64,000 nucleotides of DNA from Pseudomonadota bacterium (GCA_021838715.1 JAKCCX010000005.1:1-64000); one strand, 5' to 3'; shown: positions 19,674-27,810, counted from the first letter of the stretch. Notes: generated from the letters alone by a model not told the origin. Numbers and translations: made by a program.

Positions 19674-20400
19674 ACGTGCCACCCAGCTGCGCCTGAACGG
19701 AATCCTCGCCCACTGGTCCGAGATCGGCACCGCCGACTGGGTGGCGCAACTCATCGAGTGGGAAGAAACCGAGCGCACCCGCCGCAGCATGGAACGCCGG
19801 CTTCGCCGTGCCAGTATCGGCGCGTTCAAGCCCATGTCGGACTTCGACTGGACATGGCCCGCGCGCTGCGACCGCGCCGCCGTCGAGGAACTCATGGACT
19901 TGCAGTTCATGACCGAGGCGACCAACGCCGTGCTCGTCGGGCTCAACGGAATCGGCAAGTCCACCATCGCCCAGAACATCGCCCACCAGCCCCTGCTCGC
20001 CGGCCACACGGTCCTGTTCATCACCGCCGGGCAATTGCTCGGCGAGCTTGCCGGCATCGACAGCGATTCGGCCCTCCAGCGCAGGCTGCGCTACTACGCC
20101 GGGTTCGACCTGCTGGCCATCGACGAAGTGGGGTACCTGTCCTACTCCAACCGCCACGCCGATCTGCTCTTTGAGCTGACCAACCGCCGTTACAAGAAGA
20201 AGAGCACCATCGTCACGACGAATAAACCATTCTCCCAATGGCACGAGGTCTTCCCCAACGCCTCCTGCGTCGTCTCCCTGATCGACCGGCTCATCCACAA
20301 CGCCGATGTCGTCGCCATCGAGGGCGAGTCCTACCGCCTCAAAGAAGCTCAGGAACGAAACGAACAGCGCGCCGCCGCGCGGCGCAAGCGCAAATCGTGA
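19642..20400 (+). CDS. istB: IS21-family helper ATPase IstB
   Basis: IstB is the AAA+ ATP-binding partner of the IstA transposase. The 252-residue protein has an N-terminal helical region, Walker A GLNGIGKS (residues 100-107), Walker B LLAIDEVGYL (about 157-166) and the sensor region STIVTTNKPFSQW. ATG 19642 lies inside the end of the IstA-derived frame, a 32-base overlap usual in IS21 elements. The gene looks intact, but its IstA partner is truncated, so the element should be immobile by itself. Confidence 0.95.
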   Translation: MTTNPSANLRERATQLRLNGILAHWSEIGTADWVAQLIEWEETERTRRSMERRLRRASIGAFKPMSDFDWTWPARCDRAAVEELMDLQFMTEATNAVLVGLNGIGKSTIAQNIAHQPLLAGHTVLFITAGQLLGELAGIDSDSALQRRLRYYAGFDLLAIDEVGYLSYSNRHADLLFELTNRRYKKKSTIVTTNKPFSQWHEVFPNASCVVSLIDRLIHNADVVAIEGESYRLKEAQERNEQRAAARRKRKS

Positions 20401-20642
20401 CCGAGCTGCGACTTGACGAACTCCCCTGGCCGTTGTCGTCCGACGACGAACCCAGCGGCGAAGCCTGCGCGCAACTCGTCGATCTGCTCTACGCCTTGGG
20501 CGACCTCGTCGCCGAGCGCTACCACCGCAAGATCAAGCGGTACTACCGGCGCCGCCGTCGCAAGGAACAACCCGCCGCCGTCGCCAAACCCGACGGCGTG
20601 CAACTCGATCTGTTCCCCGCCGATCTGCTCGAACCCTTCTGA
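20397..20642 (+). CDS. Small third ORF of the IS21-type element
   Basis: An 81-residue basic protein that starts with GTG overlapping the istB stop (GTGA) and ends in QLDLFPADLLEPF. The middle is strongly basic (RYYRRRRRKEQ). Such small accessory ORFs occur after istB in some IS21 relatives; no function is established. Translational coupling and position before the IS end repeats support a real gene. Confidence 0.6.
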   Translation: MTELRLDELPWPLSSDDEPSGEACAQLVDLLYALGDLVAERYHRKIKRYYRRRRRKEQPAAVAKPDGVQLDLFPADLLEPF

Positions 20643-20652
20643 AGCACCCCAG

Positions 20653-20699
20653 GATCGCCGTAATGGCGCCACCCCGTGATCGGCGTTATGGAGCCACCC
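20653..20699 (+). repeat. Tandem end repeats of the IS21-type element (right end)
   Basis: Two direct repeats 25 bases apart: GATCGCCGTAATGGCGCCACCC (20653-20674, in two parts GATCGCCGTAATG and GCGCCACCC) and GATCGGCGTTATGGAGCCACCC (20678-20699). IS21-family ends carry multiple internal repeats that bind transposase, so this probably marks the right terminus. The matching left end is not visible, consistent with loss in the deletion that made the chimeric ORF. Confidence 0.65.
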
Positions 20700-20780
20700 G
20701 CCTGCCGTCCATCGACGCAGACCGCTTGCGCTCGGCCCCGCCAACCAGCCTCAACAACAAACCGCGGCAAATATCCGCGG

Positions 20781-21260
20781 TTTTACGCAGCCATCAACAG
20801 GTGGCAACCTTCATCTCCCTGACCCACCCTTGCAACGCCCTTAGTTGCTCGGCATTTTCGTGGCAGGTTTGGTAGTTGGCGGCAACGGTTCCGGCGACGG
20901 CAGAGAGCGCAATGCCTGCGGCGGCCGCATCAGCATCTCGGGCGGGCTCGGGCAGTTCTCCGGCGGCGGCAGCGTCGTGCAGGCGCACAAAGCCGCGGTT
21001 GATAGTGCAAGCAGCGGAGGTTCATCCGATCGCATTGATCCGGATGCCGACAGTGAGATGCGGGCCAAGAGCCGCGCGGCGCAATCGATGCTGACGGCAG
21101 GCCGTCTAGATGGAGACCGCCATTGACCGTGGCGATGGACGCGAAGCTGCTGGCCTTGAAGGCGGTGCCATGGGCTTCCGATTCCAAAAACGTACGCGTG
21201 CCTGATCGGTAATCGTGTTCGGCGACAGTGCGCCCAGTGGCGCTGTTCCTATCCATCGGT
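20781..21260. other. Mostly non-coding, decayed sequence between IS end and abiE
   Basis: Apart from the spanin-like remnant, I see no intact gene between the IS right end and the abiE promoter. A 108-codon minus-strand frame (21256 to 20930) overlaps the remnant and has no recognisable domain. Confidence 0.5.
20794..21068 (-). pseudogene. Probable phage outer-membrane spanin (Rz1/LysC-like) remnant
   Basis: On the minus strand one frame (21068 to 20841) reads a lipoprotein signal, LLALSTAALCAC, followed by a Pro-rich stretch (TTLPPPENCPSPPEMLMRPPQALRSL). This is the layout of Rz1/LysC o-spanins of phage lysis cassettes. A second frame (ending 20794) supplies VAANYQTCHENAEQLRALQGWV, which resembles the usual spanin C-terminus. 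The two halves are in different frames, so the gene is frameshifted or the two frames overlap. No holin or endolysin is recognisable beside it. Confidence 0.4.
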
Positions 21261-21265
21261 TGTTA

Positions 21266-21298
21266 TTGACATTTACCTATGTTATGGAACAATATGTC
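21266..21298 (+). promoter_or_regulatory. Candidate abiE promoter with inverted repeat
   Basis: TTGACA (21266-21271) is followed after 18 bases by CAATAT (21290-21295). The interval is bounded by GACAT (21268-21272) and ATGTC (21294-21298) in inverted orientation, a possible operator. AbiEi antitoxins are known to repress their own promoter through inverted repeats. A transcript would start at or just before the abiEi ATG, so the mRNA may be leaderless. Confidence 0.45.
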
Positions 21299-21303
21299 GG
21301 ATC

Positions 21304-21903
21304 ATGGATACGACCGCCGACAAGCTGCTGGAGCTGGTGCGCTCGCAGGGACTGCTGCGCCCCCACGATCTGGTCCCACTGGGCATCCCACGGGTGGCCC
21401 TAACGCGGGCCGTGCGGCGCGGGCAACTGGAGCGCGTCGGGCGCGGCCTGTACGGCCTCGTGGCGCGTCCGGTGTCGGCCCACGGTACGCTGGCTGAAGT
21501 CGCGCGTCGTGTGCCCAAGGGCGTGGTCTGCCTGCTGTCGGCGCTGCGCGTGCACGACCTGACGACCCAGGCCCCGTTCCAGGTGTGGCTGGCCATCGAC
21601 AACAAGGCCGCTGCCCCGAAGCTGGACTACCCGCCGCTACGCCTCGTGCGCTTCTCCGGCGCGGCGCTGAGCGAGGGTGTCGAGGAACACGTCGTCGATG
21701 GTGTGACCGTGCACGTGACCAGCGTCGCCAAGACCGTGGCCGACTGCTTCAAGTACCGTAACAAGATTGGCATCGATGTGGCACTGGAATCGCTGCGGGA
21801 GGCGTGGAACGCCAAGCGCATGACCAGCGACGAGATCTGGCACTACGCCAAGATCGACCGTGTCGCCAACGTGATGCGCCCCTATCTGGAAAGCCTGGCA
21901 TGA
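21304..21903 (+). CDS. abiEi: AbiEi-type antitoxin and transcriptional repressor
   Basis: AbiEi is the antitoxin of the type IV AbiE system and represses the operon. This 199-residue protein has the N-terminal winged-helix domain (LLELVRSQGLLRPHDLVPLGIPRVALTRAVRRG, then LERVGRGLYGL) and the C-terminal AbiEi domain (VVCLLSALRVHDLTTQ, VWLAIDNKA, VTSVAKTVADCFKYRNKIG). The stop overlaps the toxin ATG (ATGA). The gene itself looks intact. GC content is below that of the neighbouring core genes. Confidence 0.93.
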   Translation: MDTTADKLLELVRSQGLLRPHDLVPLGIPRVALTRAVRRGQLERVGRGLYGLVARPVSAHGTLAEVARRVPKGVVCLLSALRVHDLTTQAPFQVWLAIDNKAAAPKLDYPPLRLVRFSGAALSEGVEEHVVDGVTVHVTSVAKTVADCFKYRNKIGIDVALESLREAWNAKRMTSDEIWHYAKIDRVANVMRPYLESLA

Positions 21904-22822
21904 ACGCACCTGACAAGAGCGGGCGCAATGTCGCCGCGTCAGTTCGCGCCCGGCTGCTCAACAAGGCCCGCGCTGAAAGACTCGACTTCAACCTGCTGCT
22001 GACCCGCTACGCGCTGGAGCGCGTCCTGTACCGCCTGAGCGTTTCGGAGCAGTGCGGTCAATTCTTGCTCAAGGGTGCGTTGCTGTTCGACATCTGGTTC
22101 GACGTACCGCATCGCCCGACCCACGATGCCGACCTGCTGGGCTTCGGCTCCACCGAAATCCCGCATCTGGAAAACCTGTTCCGGAGAATCAGCCAGATCG
22201 CCAGCGATGACGGCATCGTCTTCAGGCCGACAGCGTGAAGGCCGCCGAAATCCGCAAGGAGGCCAACTACGCGGGCGTCCGCGTGACGATGATCGGCCTG
22301 CTCGATGGCGCGCGCTGCCCGGTACAGATCGATATCGGCTTCGGCGACGCCGTGACGCCCGGCCCGGACAACGTTCAGTACCCGGTCATCCTCGACGACA
22401 TGCCGCAGCCGCAACTGCGGGTCTATCCCCGTTACACCGTGGTCGCCGAAAAGCTGGAGGCGATGGTCAAGCTCGGCATGCTCAACAGCCGGATGAAGGA
22501 CTACTTCGACCTCTGGGTTCTCGCCGGACATTCCGACTTCGACGGCGCAGTGCTGGCCACGGCCATTCACGCCACGTTCGAGCGCAGGGGGACTGCCATC
22601 CCGCCCGGCGCGCCGCTGGGCCTCACCGATGAGTTCGGCCTGGACGAGCAGAAGACAAAGCAGTGGCAGGCGTTCCTGCGCAAGAACACCTTGGAGCCGA
22701 TGCCGCTGACGAAGGTGATCGAGGTGCTGCGCGAACTCCTGCTGCCCGTGTTGGCCGCGCTCGCCGCAGGCGTAGGGTTCGACCGGCAGTGGCACGCGGG
22801 CGCAGGATGGGATGCGCCCTGA
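21900..22822 (+). pseudogene. abiEii: AbiEii-type nucleotidyltransferase toxin, frameshifted
   Basis: AbiEii toxins are nucleotidyltransferases of the DUF1814 family. The first frame (21900-22238) gives MNAPDKSGRNVAASVRARLL and the NTase core (GQFLLKGALLFDIWF, then RPTHDADLLGFG), then stops after GIVFRPTA. The second frame continues at once with DSVKAAEIRKEANYAGVRV through QVDIGFGDAVTPG to GMLNSRMKDYFDLW. Joining the frames near 22222-22226, most simply by restoring one missing base, recreates a normal product of about 307 residues. The NTase metal site is in the first part; substrate and helical regions are in the second. No slippery heptamer is visible. It is either a real inactivation or an assembly error. 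Confidence 0.88.
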
Positions 22823-23122
22823 CGTCAAGCCGACCTGCCAGTTCGATTCCGCGTTTGGGGATCGAACCCCGGACCATGGTGCTCCAGCGCTGGCGCCAAA
22901 CTACGCGGGCAACTTGGCGGTGGTCTGAACCTGCGTCCCGCTGCCGGCTGGACCCGTCCCGGGGCACGATGGTCGATGTCACGATCATTCCGGCGTCAAA
23001 CCCGACGAAGAATAAGGACGGTGAGCGCGGCCCGGAGATGCGCTAGGCGGCCAAGGTCCAGGACTTCACGAACCGTCGCTGCAAATGGAAGGCTAAGTGG
23101 AAGGCTCCTACATTGGTCGGAG
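22823..23122. other. Intergenic stretch with a tRNA T-arm-like fragment
   Basis: No gene is recognised. On the minus strand, around 22837-22915, the sequence contains GGTCCGGGGTTCGATCCCC preceded by AGCGCTGGAGCACC, which resembles the 3' half of a tRNA, but the stems do not close into a full cloverleaf. It could be a degraded attachment site. The rest is unremarkable. Confidence 0.3.
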
Positions 23123-23797
23123 TCAGGCCCGCAGTGTGGTCAGGAGCGTGACCAGTTCGTGCAGGGCGGTGAATGGCTCGGGGTCATTGTAGGCATTGAA
23201 CTTTACAGCCAACGCCAGCGCCCGCTGCGTGGCAATTTCCAGCCGATCACGTGTGGTGGCGAAAACGCCGCCCGCGCCTTTGTCGTACCCTGGCATGTGC
23301 TGCTTCAAACGCGCCATCACGTCGTCGCGATGAATCGGCCCCTGAATGTCCTCGTAGTGCAGCAAAAGCCACAGTTCAAAGCTCGGAATAGATGGGACGG
23401 CCCTGAAGCTGACGGGCTGTCTCTCGTCATTGCGCAAATTGCCATCCAGCGACCTCGCCAAACTCAGGGCGTCGAAATAGCTGTCGTGGTCGTCGCGGTC
23501 AAACACCGCATATACCTGGTCGAAGCTTTGGGGGCGAATTCCCTTGTGCAAATCGCCGTACTCAAACAGTTGCTGGGCATAACGCACCACCTGGATGGGT
23601 GCGGTGCCGATCTGCCCCGGCTGCACTTCCACATTCGCGGAGTGCAGCTGATGGGCGGCGCGGATTTCTTCCAGATACTGCGGTTCGGTTTTGCTGCCTT
23701 CGGTGACGATCAGGATGCGGGCGTAGCTGGCACGCCGCGTCTCCTTGGCCGCTTTGCGACGCAACTGCCGATCCTTGGCTTGGTTGTCGCGGCCCAT
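23123..23797 (-). CDS. RloB-like TOPRIM protein (AbiLii-like)
   Basis: A 224-residue RloB-family protein, with a TOPRIM-related nuclease fold predicted for the family. Visible motifs are the acidic glycine turn ILIVTEGSKTEPQYL (about residues 28-42), the AVFDRDDHDSY strand with clustered Asp residues, and SIPSFELWLLLHY. The N-terminus is basic (DRQLRRKAAKETRR). Its ATG shares one base with the stop of the upstream ATPase (TGATG), so the pair is coupled. AAA ATPase plus RloB is the composition of the AbiL abortive-infection system. GC content is clearly lower than in the core genome. Confidence 0.85.
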   Translation of the reverse strand: MGRDNQAKDRQLRRKAAKETRRASYARILIVTEGSKTEPQYLEEIRAAHQLHSANVEVQPGQIGTAPIQVVRYAQQLFEYGDLHKGIRPQSFDQVYAVFDRDDHDSYFDALSLARSLDGNLRNDERQPVSFRAVPSIPSFELWLLLHYEDIQGPIHRDDVMARLKQHMPGYDKGAGGVFATTRDRLEIATQRALALAVKFNAYNDPEPFTALHELVTLLTTLRA

Positions 23798-25068
23798 CAG
23801 TGCTTCACTACCAGGGCCTGGTTGCGCAGAAAGGGCAATGCGCCGTAGCGGCCTTGCAGATAACCGCGCTCCAGTGCTTCATGCTTGCGCGGGCTGAAGT
23901 CGAGCAACGGATACAGCGAGGAACTTTGATCCGGGCGCTTCTCGACAAACCAGACCTGATCGCGCCGCAACAGGCCGTAGGCATCGAGCAGCGAGGTGTC
24001 GTGCGTAGTGAAGATCAGCTGTGCGCCGCCGGTGTTGACTTCAGGTCGATGGAACAGGCGCACCAGAGCCTGCACCAGCAGCGTGTGCAGGCTTGTGTCC
24101 AACTCATCCACCACCAGGGTTAGCCCTTTGCTGAGGATGTCCAAGATGGGGCCGGCCAGGAACAACAGGTTGCGGGTTCCACTGGATTCGTCCATCAGGT
24201 CGAAAACTGCCTTGCCGTGCTCAGTGGTGTGATGGAACTTCACTTCGTCCACAGCCTGCTCGCTGGCGGTTTCTTCACGCTTACCGGTGGGGAGGTCGAA
24301 ATGGATGGTATGCACCATGGCCTGCTTGGTGGTCACTTCAATGTCCGCAATGCTGATGTCGGCGGCGCGCAGAAACTCGCAAATGGCTTTGCGCTGAGTC
24401 TCTTGTTTGAGCATTTGCACCGAAAACTGCGGAGATAGTGGCGACTGCTCGTTGAATATCACGAGCCGGTTGGCGAACCAATCAAACACCGGGCGCAGGG
24501 CCTCGCTGTTGAGTTGTACCGCCACCGACAGGAACAATGCATTGGGTCGGGTCGCACCCTCCCACAGGCTCTTGGCGCCCTTCAGACTGGGGCCGAAGGC
24601 ATATACGTCCTTGCCGCGTTCGGCATCGAAGTGGCGATTGAACCAGCTTTGCGGCTTGAACGCCTTGTAGACCAGCAGTTGCTCGCTGACGATGCGTTGC
24701 GCGTTCATGGCGAAGCCATACTGGTAGCGCACGCCGTCGAGGATGAATGTGACCTCGAACTCCGTGGGCTGGTTGCCCGATATGGCGTCCAGTTTGAATG
24801 GTTGGAGCCGATCAAATGTCTGGCCCGGCTGCAGGGCAGCCGACTCCAGCACGACGCCGCGCATGTACTGCAGGGCCTTGATGAGGTTGGATTTGCCGCT
24901 GGCGTTGGCACCGTACACCACCGCGCTCTTTAACAAGCGCGGAGCCGCCTTCAGGCCGCTATCTAGGGCGTGGGTATCCAGCAAGGTCTTGTCGGTGGAC
25001 GCAACCAAGCTGAGCGCCTGCTCGTCGCGCAGGCTGCGGAAATTCTTGATGCGGAACTCGACTAGCAT
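23797..25068 (-). CDS. AAA15/OLD-like ATPase, partner of RloB (AbiLi-like)
   Basis: A 423-residue ABC/SMC-like ATPase. It begins MLVEFRIKNFRSLRDEQALSL, typical of the AAA15 family, with Walker A GANASGKS at residues 53-60. An ABC-type signature region is near residue 290 (MDESSGTRNLLFLAG), Walker B is LTLVVDELDTSLH near residue 315, and the switch His is in TTHDTSLLD. The usual position of a nuclease in OLD proteins is absent; the RloB protein encoded next supplies a TOPRIM domain in trans. AT-rich DNA upstream carries a promoter. Confidence 0.88.
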   Translation of the reverse strand: MLVEFRIKNFRSLRDEQALSLVASTDKTLLDTHALDSGLKAAPRLLKSAVVYGANASGKSNLIKALQYMRGVVLESAALQPGQTFDRLQPFKLDAISGNQPTEFEVTFILDGVRYQYGFAMNAQRIVSEQLLVYKAFKPQSWFNRHFDAERGKDVYAFGPSLKGAKSLWEGATRPNALFLSVAVQLNSEALRPVFDWFANRLVIFNEQSPLSPQFSVQMLKQETQRKAICEFLRAADISIADIEVTTKQAMVHTIHFDLPTGKREETASEQAVDEVKFHHTTEHGKAVFDLMDESSGTRNLLFLAGPILDILSKGLTLVVDELDTSLHTLLVQALVRLFHRPEVNTGGAQLIFTTHDTSLLDAYGLLRRDQVWFVEKRPDQSSSLYPLLDFSPRKHEALERGYLQGRYGALPFLRNQALVVKH

Positions 25069-25101
25069 TGGATTTGCCTATCAAGCGTAGAATATATCAA
25101 G

Positions 25102-25129
25102 ATTATGCATATAAAGCGCAAATTATCAA
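25102..25129 (-). promoter_or_regulatory. Candidate promoter of the AbiL-like operon
   Basis: On the minus strand TTGATA (25129-25124) is followed after 16 bases by CATAAT (25107-25102), in a strongly AT-rich stretch unlike the surrounding DNA. The start codon is about 34 bases downstream of the -10. Confidence 0.5.
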
Positions 25130-25214
25130 TATATATCGGCCTTCAATGGAAAATTTCTGATGGGATGGCAATCTGATCAAAGGCCGCCCGAAGCCGGAGC
25201 CCGCGTGGTCATTC

Positions 25215-25379
25215 TCACCGAGCAACAGTCTTCATCCGTTCTCCATCAAGACGGCCAAATAATTCGTTGATTTTGGCGCGCGCGGCAGGGTCGAAGGTTT
25301 GTCCGCCATGATCTGCGAAGGCGCACCCGACCCATTGATGGGATGCGGTTCGCCGGTTCTGCGCGTCGAATTTCATCAT
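25215..25379 (-). CDS. Small hypothetical ORF (54 residues)
   Basis: A minus-strand frame starting ATGATG with AGGCAGGA as a plausible ribosome-binding site. It encodes a 54-residue polar protein (FDAQNRRTASHQWVGC, then FDPAARAKINELFGRLDGE). A 6-bp inverted repeat (CCTATT..AATAGG, 25385-25400) lies immediately upstream. No family is recognised. It could be a small regulator or a gene fragment. Confidence 0.35.
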   Translation of the reverse strand: MMKFDAQNRRTASHQWVGCAFADHGGQTFDPAARAKINELFGRLDGERMKTVAR

Positions 25380-25618
25380 TCCTGCCTATTTCGGAATAGG
25401 TTGAAACGCCCAATTTCGATGAAATCCGCGCCATTCCGGCATGTCGTGGCAGGCCGGTGCAATCTCGTCACGTTCGTCCCGATATCGCACAGGTTCACCG
25501 TGGCGTGGATGCCGTTCCGGAATGTCGTGGCTCCGGTTGCGGGTGGCGATCGCCTTGGGCCGGCGGTCGTCGAGAACCCTATACTTGTCACCGATTTTTT
25601 GTGGCCTCTTGTACGTCC
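25380..25618. other. Upstream region of jetA with imperfect direct repeats
   Basis: No gene is recognised. Two imperfect direct repeats, CATTCCGGCATGTCGTGGC (25432-25450) and GTTCCGGAATGTCGTGGC (25514-25531), lie 82 bases apart. A possible -10 (TATACT, 25580-25585) precedes jetA by 33 bases, with only a weak -35. The repeats may be operators or remains of a mobile element. Confidence 0.4.
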
Positions 25619-27091
25619 ATGGAACACGCCACCCTCGGCACGCTGCGTGACCGGCATCCCGCTTGGCGGCTGCTGGCGTCGCCGCACGCGCCAATGGTGG
25701 CGAGTTTTCTCCACCGGGTGTTCGTGGCGCCGAACGTACGCGGCATGAGCGAGGCCGATCTCGCCGAGGCGCTGGAGGATGAACTGTTCGTTCTGCGCGA
25801 GCAGGTTGGCGCCGACGCGTACCCGAAGGACGCGCGCGACTACCTGAACGACTGGGTCGCGCCCGACAAGGGCTGGCTGCGCAAGTTCTACAAGCCGGGT
25901 ACGGACGAGGCGCAGTTCGATCTGACCCCCGCCACCGAGAAGGCCATCGCCTGGCTGCTGTCGCTGACCGAGCGGCCGTTCGTCGGCACCGAATCGCGCC
26001 TGCTCACACTCTTCGCGCTGCTCGAGCAGATCAGCGCGGGTACCGAGGCCGACCCGATCAAGCGCGTGGCCGACCTGCGCAAGAAGCGCGACGAACTGGA
26101 CGCCGAAATCGCCCGCGTGCTGGCGGGCGACGCGCCACTGCTGGATGACACGGCGGTCAAGGACCGATTCCTGCAGTTCCAGCAACTGGCTCGCGAACTG
26201 CTGGCCGACTTCCGCGAGGTGGAGCACAACTTCCGCCAGCTCGACCGCAAGGTGCGCGAAAAGATCGCGCTGTGGGAAGGTGCCAAGGGTGCGCTGCTCG
26301 ACGAGATCATGGGCGAGCGCGATGCCATCGGCGACTCCGACCAGGGCCGCAGCTTCCGCGCCTTCTGGGACTTCCTCATGTCCGGCCGGCGGCAGGAGGA
26401 ACTCTCCGAACGGCTGGACCAGGTGCTGGCGCTGCCCTCGGTGGCGGCGCTGAAGCCCGAACCGCGTACCCGCCGCGTGCATCACGACTGGCTGGAGGCG
26501 GGCGAACACACGCAGCGCACCGTGGCCCAGCTGTCGCAGCAGCTGCGCCGCTTCCTCGATGACCGGGCCTTTCTGGAGAACCGCCGCATCCTGGACCTCT
26601 TGCACGGTATCGAGGGCAAGGCGCTCGCCGTTCGCGAGGCAACGCCCTCGGGAACGGTGATGCACATCGACGCCATGGGTTCGGACATCGAACTGCCGCT
26701 GGAGCGGCCGCTGTTCACGCCGAGCATAAAGCCGCGCCTAGCCGATCTGGCGCTCGTGGCCGGCGAGGACGACATCGACACCGCGCGCTTGTTCGACCAG
26801 ATCGTGGTGGACAAGGCGCGCCTGCGGTCGGCTGTTCAACGCGCACTGCGTCGCCAGCCCCAGATCACGCTGCGAGAGTTGCTGGAGGCCGAGCCCTTGC
26901 ACCAGGGTCTGGCCGAACTGGTGGCCTACCTCGAGCTGGCCCACACCGGGGACGGCGGGGACGCCCTGGAAGGCCTGCGCGCACTGATCGACGAAGTCGT
27001 GGAGGAACCGATCCGTTGGCAGTCCAGTAACCCAGCGGGCGAATCCGTGACGCGTGAGGCGCGCGTGCCCCGCGTGATCTTCACGCGCTGA
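25619..27091 (+). CDS. jetA: Wadjet subunit JetA (DUF3375), kleisin-like
   Basis: JetA is the MukF-like kleisin of the Wadjet anti-plasmid condensin. The 490-residue protein has the DUF3375 N-terminus (TLRDRHPAWRLLASPHAPMV, then FLHRVFVAPNVR) with an early winged-helix region. A long helical, coiled-coil-prone centre follows (RVADLRKKRDELDAEIARVL, then QLARELLADFREVEHNFRQLDRKVREK), and the C-terminus carries a second winged-helix-like part. ATG 25619 is chosen because family homology begins there. No strong Shine-Dalgarno is visible. It heads a tight four-gene operon in the canonical A-B-C-D order. Confidence 0.94.
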   Translation: MEHATLGTLRDRHPAWRLLASPHAPMVASFLHRVFVAPNVRGMSEADLAEALEDELFVLREQVGADAYPKDARDYLNDWVAPDKGWLRKFYKPGTDEAQFDLTPATEKAIAWLLSLTERPFVGTESRLLTLFALLEQISAGTEADPIKRVADLRKKRDELDAEIARVLAGDAPLLDDTAVKDRFLQFQQLARELLADFREVEHNFRQLDRKVREKIALWEGAKGALLDEIMGERDAIGDSDQGRSFRAFWDFLMSGRRQEELSERLDQVLALPSVAALKPEPRTRRVHHDWLEAGEHTQRTVAQLSQQLRRFLDDRAFLENRRILDLLHGIEGKALAVREATPSGTVMHIDAMGSDIELPLERPLFTPSIKPRLADLALVAGEDDIDTARLFDQIVVDKARLRSAVQRALRRQPQITLRELLEAEPLHQGLAELVAYLELAHTGDGGDALEGLRALIDEVVEEPIRWQSSNPAGESVTREARVPRVIFTR

Positions 27092-27120
27092 CGGCGTCAA
27101 GCGGCCAGGGGGAGAAGACC

Positions 27121-27810
27121 ATGAACGATGCGCTGCACGAGGACGATTCGGTGGAGGCCATGCCCAGCGCGCTGCCGGCGGTGCCCGAATTGTCGCAGCT
27201 GATGGTGCACCTCCTAAAGGGTGTGCTCTACCGCGACGACGATGAGCGCCTGTGGGCCAGCCTGCTGCGCCTGCAGGCGCGGGTGCGGGAACAGGTCGCC
27301 GTGCTGCTGCTCGATCTGGTGCTGGACGAGGCGGAGGGCCACGCCTTCCTGAAGAGCCGTCCGGACCCGGGCGAGGCAGAGGAGGTGCCCCGCCTGCCGC
27401 GGCTCGTCGCACGCCGGCCGCTGTCCTACCCGGTGAGTCTGATGCTGGCGTTGCTGCGCAAGCGCATGGCCGAGTTCGATGCCGGGGGCGGCGAAACCCG
27501 GCTGGTGCTCTCGCGCGAGGACATCGCCGAGCTGATGCGGGTGTTCCTGCCCGATGGCACGAACGAGGCCCGGCTGATCGACCAGGTGGACGCGACGATC
27601 ACCAAGGTGATCGATCTGGGGTTCCTGCGCCGACTCAAGCCCACTGCTGGCGGCGGGCAGGACCGAGGCCACTACGAGGTGCGACGCATTCTGAAGGCCT
27701 TTGTCGAGGCGCAGTGGTTGGCGGAGTTCGATGCGCGGCTGGAGGCCTACCGCACGGCATGGCCTGGCGGCGCCGGTCAAGGGGCCAGTCAGGAGAAGGC
27801 CGATGCTTGA
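27121..27810 (+). CDS. jetB: Wadjet subunit JetB (DUF4194), KITE-like
   Basis: JetB is the MukE-like accessory subunit that binds the kleisin. The 229-residue protein shows [22 protein letters not shown] at the N-terminus and tandem winged-helix regions ([18 protein letters not shown], then [17 protein letters not shown] and [10 protein letters not shown]). The AGGGGGAGAAG at 27108-27118 is a plausible ribosome-binding site. The 3' end overlaps the jetC start by 8 bases. Confidence 0.93.
   Translation: MNDALHEDDSVEAMPSALPAVPELSQLMVHLLKGVLYRDDDERLWASLLRLQARVREQVAVLLLDLVLDEAEGHAFLKSRPDPGEAEEVPRLPRLVARRPLSYPVSLMLALLRKRMAEFDAGGGETRLVLSREDIAELMRVFLPDGTNEARLIDQVDATITKVIDLGFLRRLKPTAGGGQDRGHYEVRRILKAFVEAQWLAEFDARLEAYRTAWPGGAGQGASQEKADA

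Larger units (their letters stand above)
18501..20780 (+). mobile_element. Truncated IS21-family element with recombinase remnant at its left edge
   Basis: Covers the recombinase N-terminal remnant, the IstA C-terminus, IstB, the small third ORF and the right-end repeats. The IS part proper begins near 18880. The outer right limit is uncertain; it could end anywhere between 20700 and about 20780. Confidence 0.7.

Noticed and set aside
22215-22240. Programmed ribosomal frameshift in abiEii
   Set aside because: No slippery heptamer or stimulatory stem is visible. A simple base loss explains the break better.
22842-22849. AGTTCGAT shared with the tRNA-Ala T loop, as an island end
   Set aside because: The T-loop sequence is generic to tRNAs, and identity does not extend into the tRNA-specific acceptor stem.
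25457-25618. An upstream extension of JetA by 54 codons
   Set aside because: The extra residues show no similarity to DUF3375, and family homology starts at ATG 25619.
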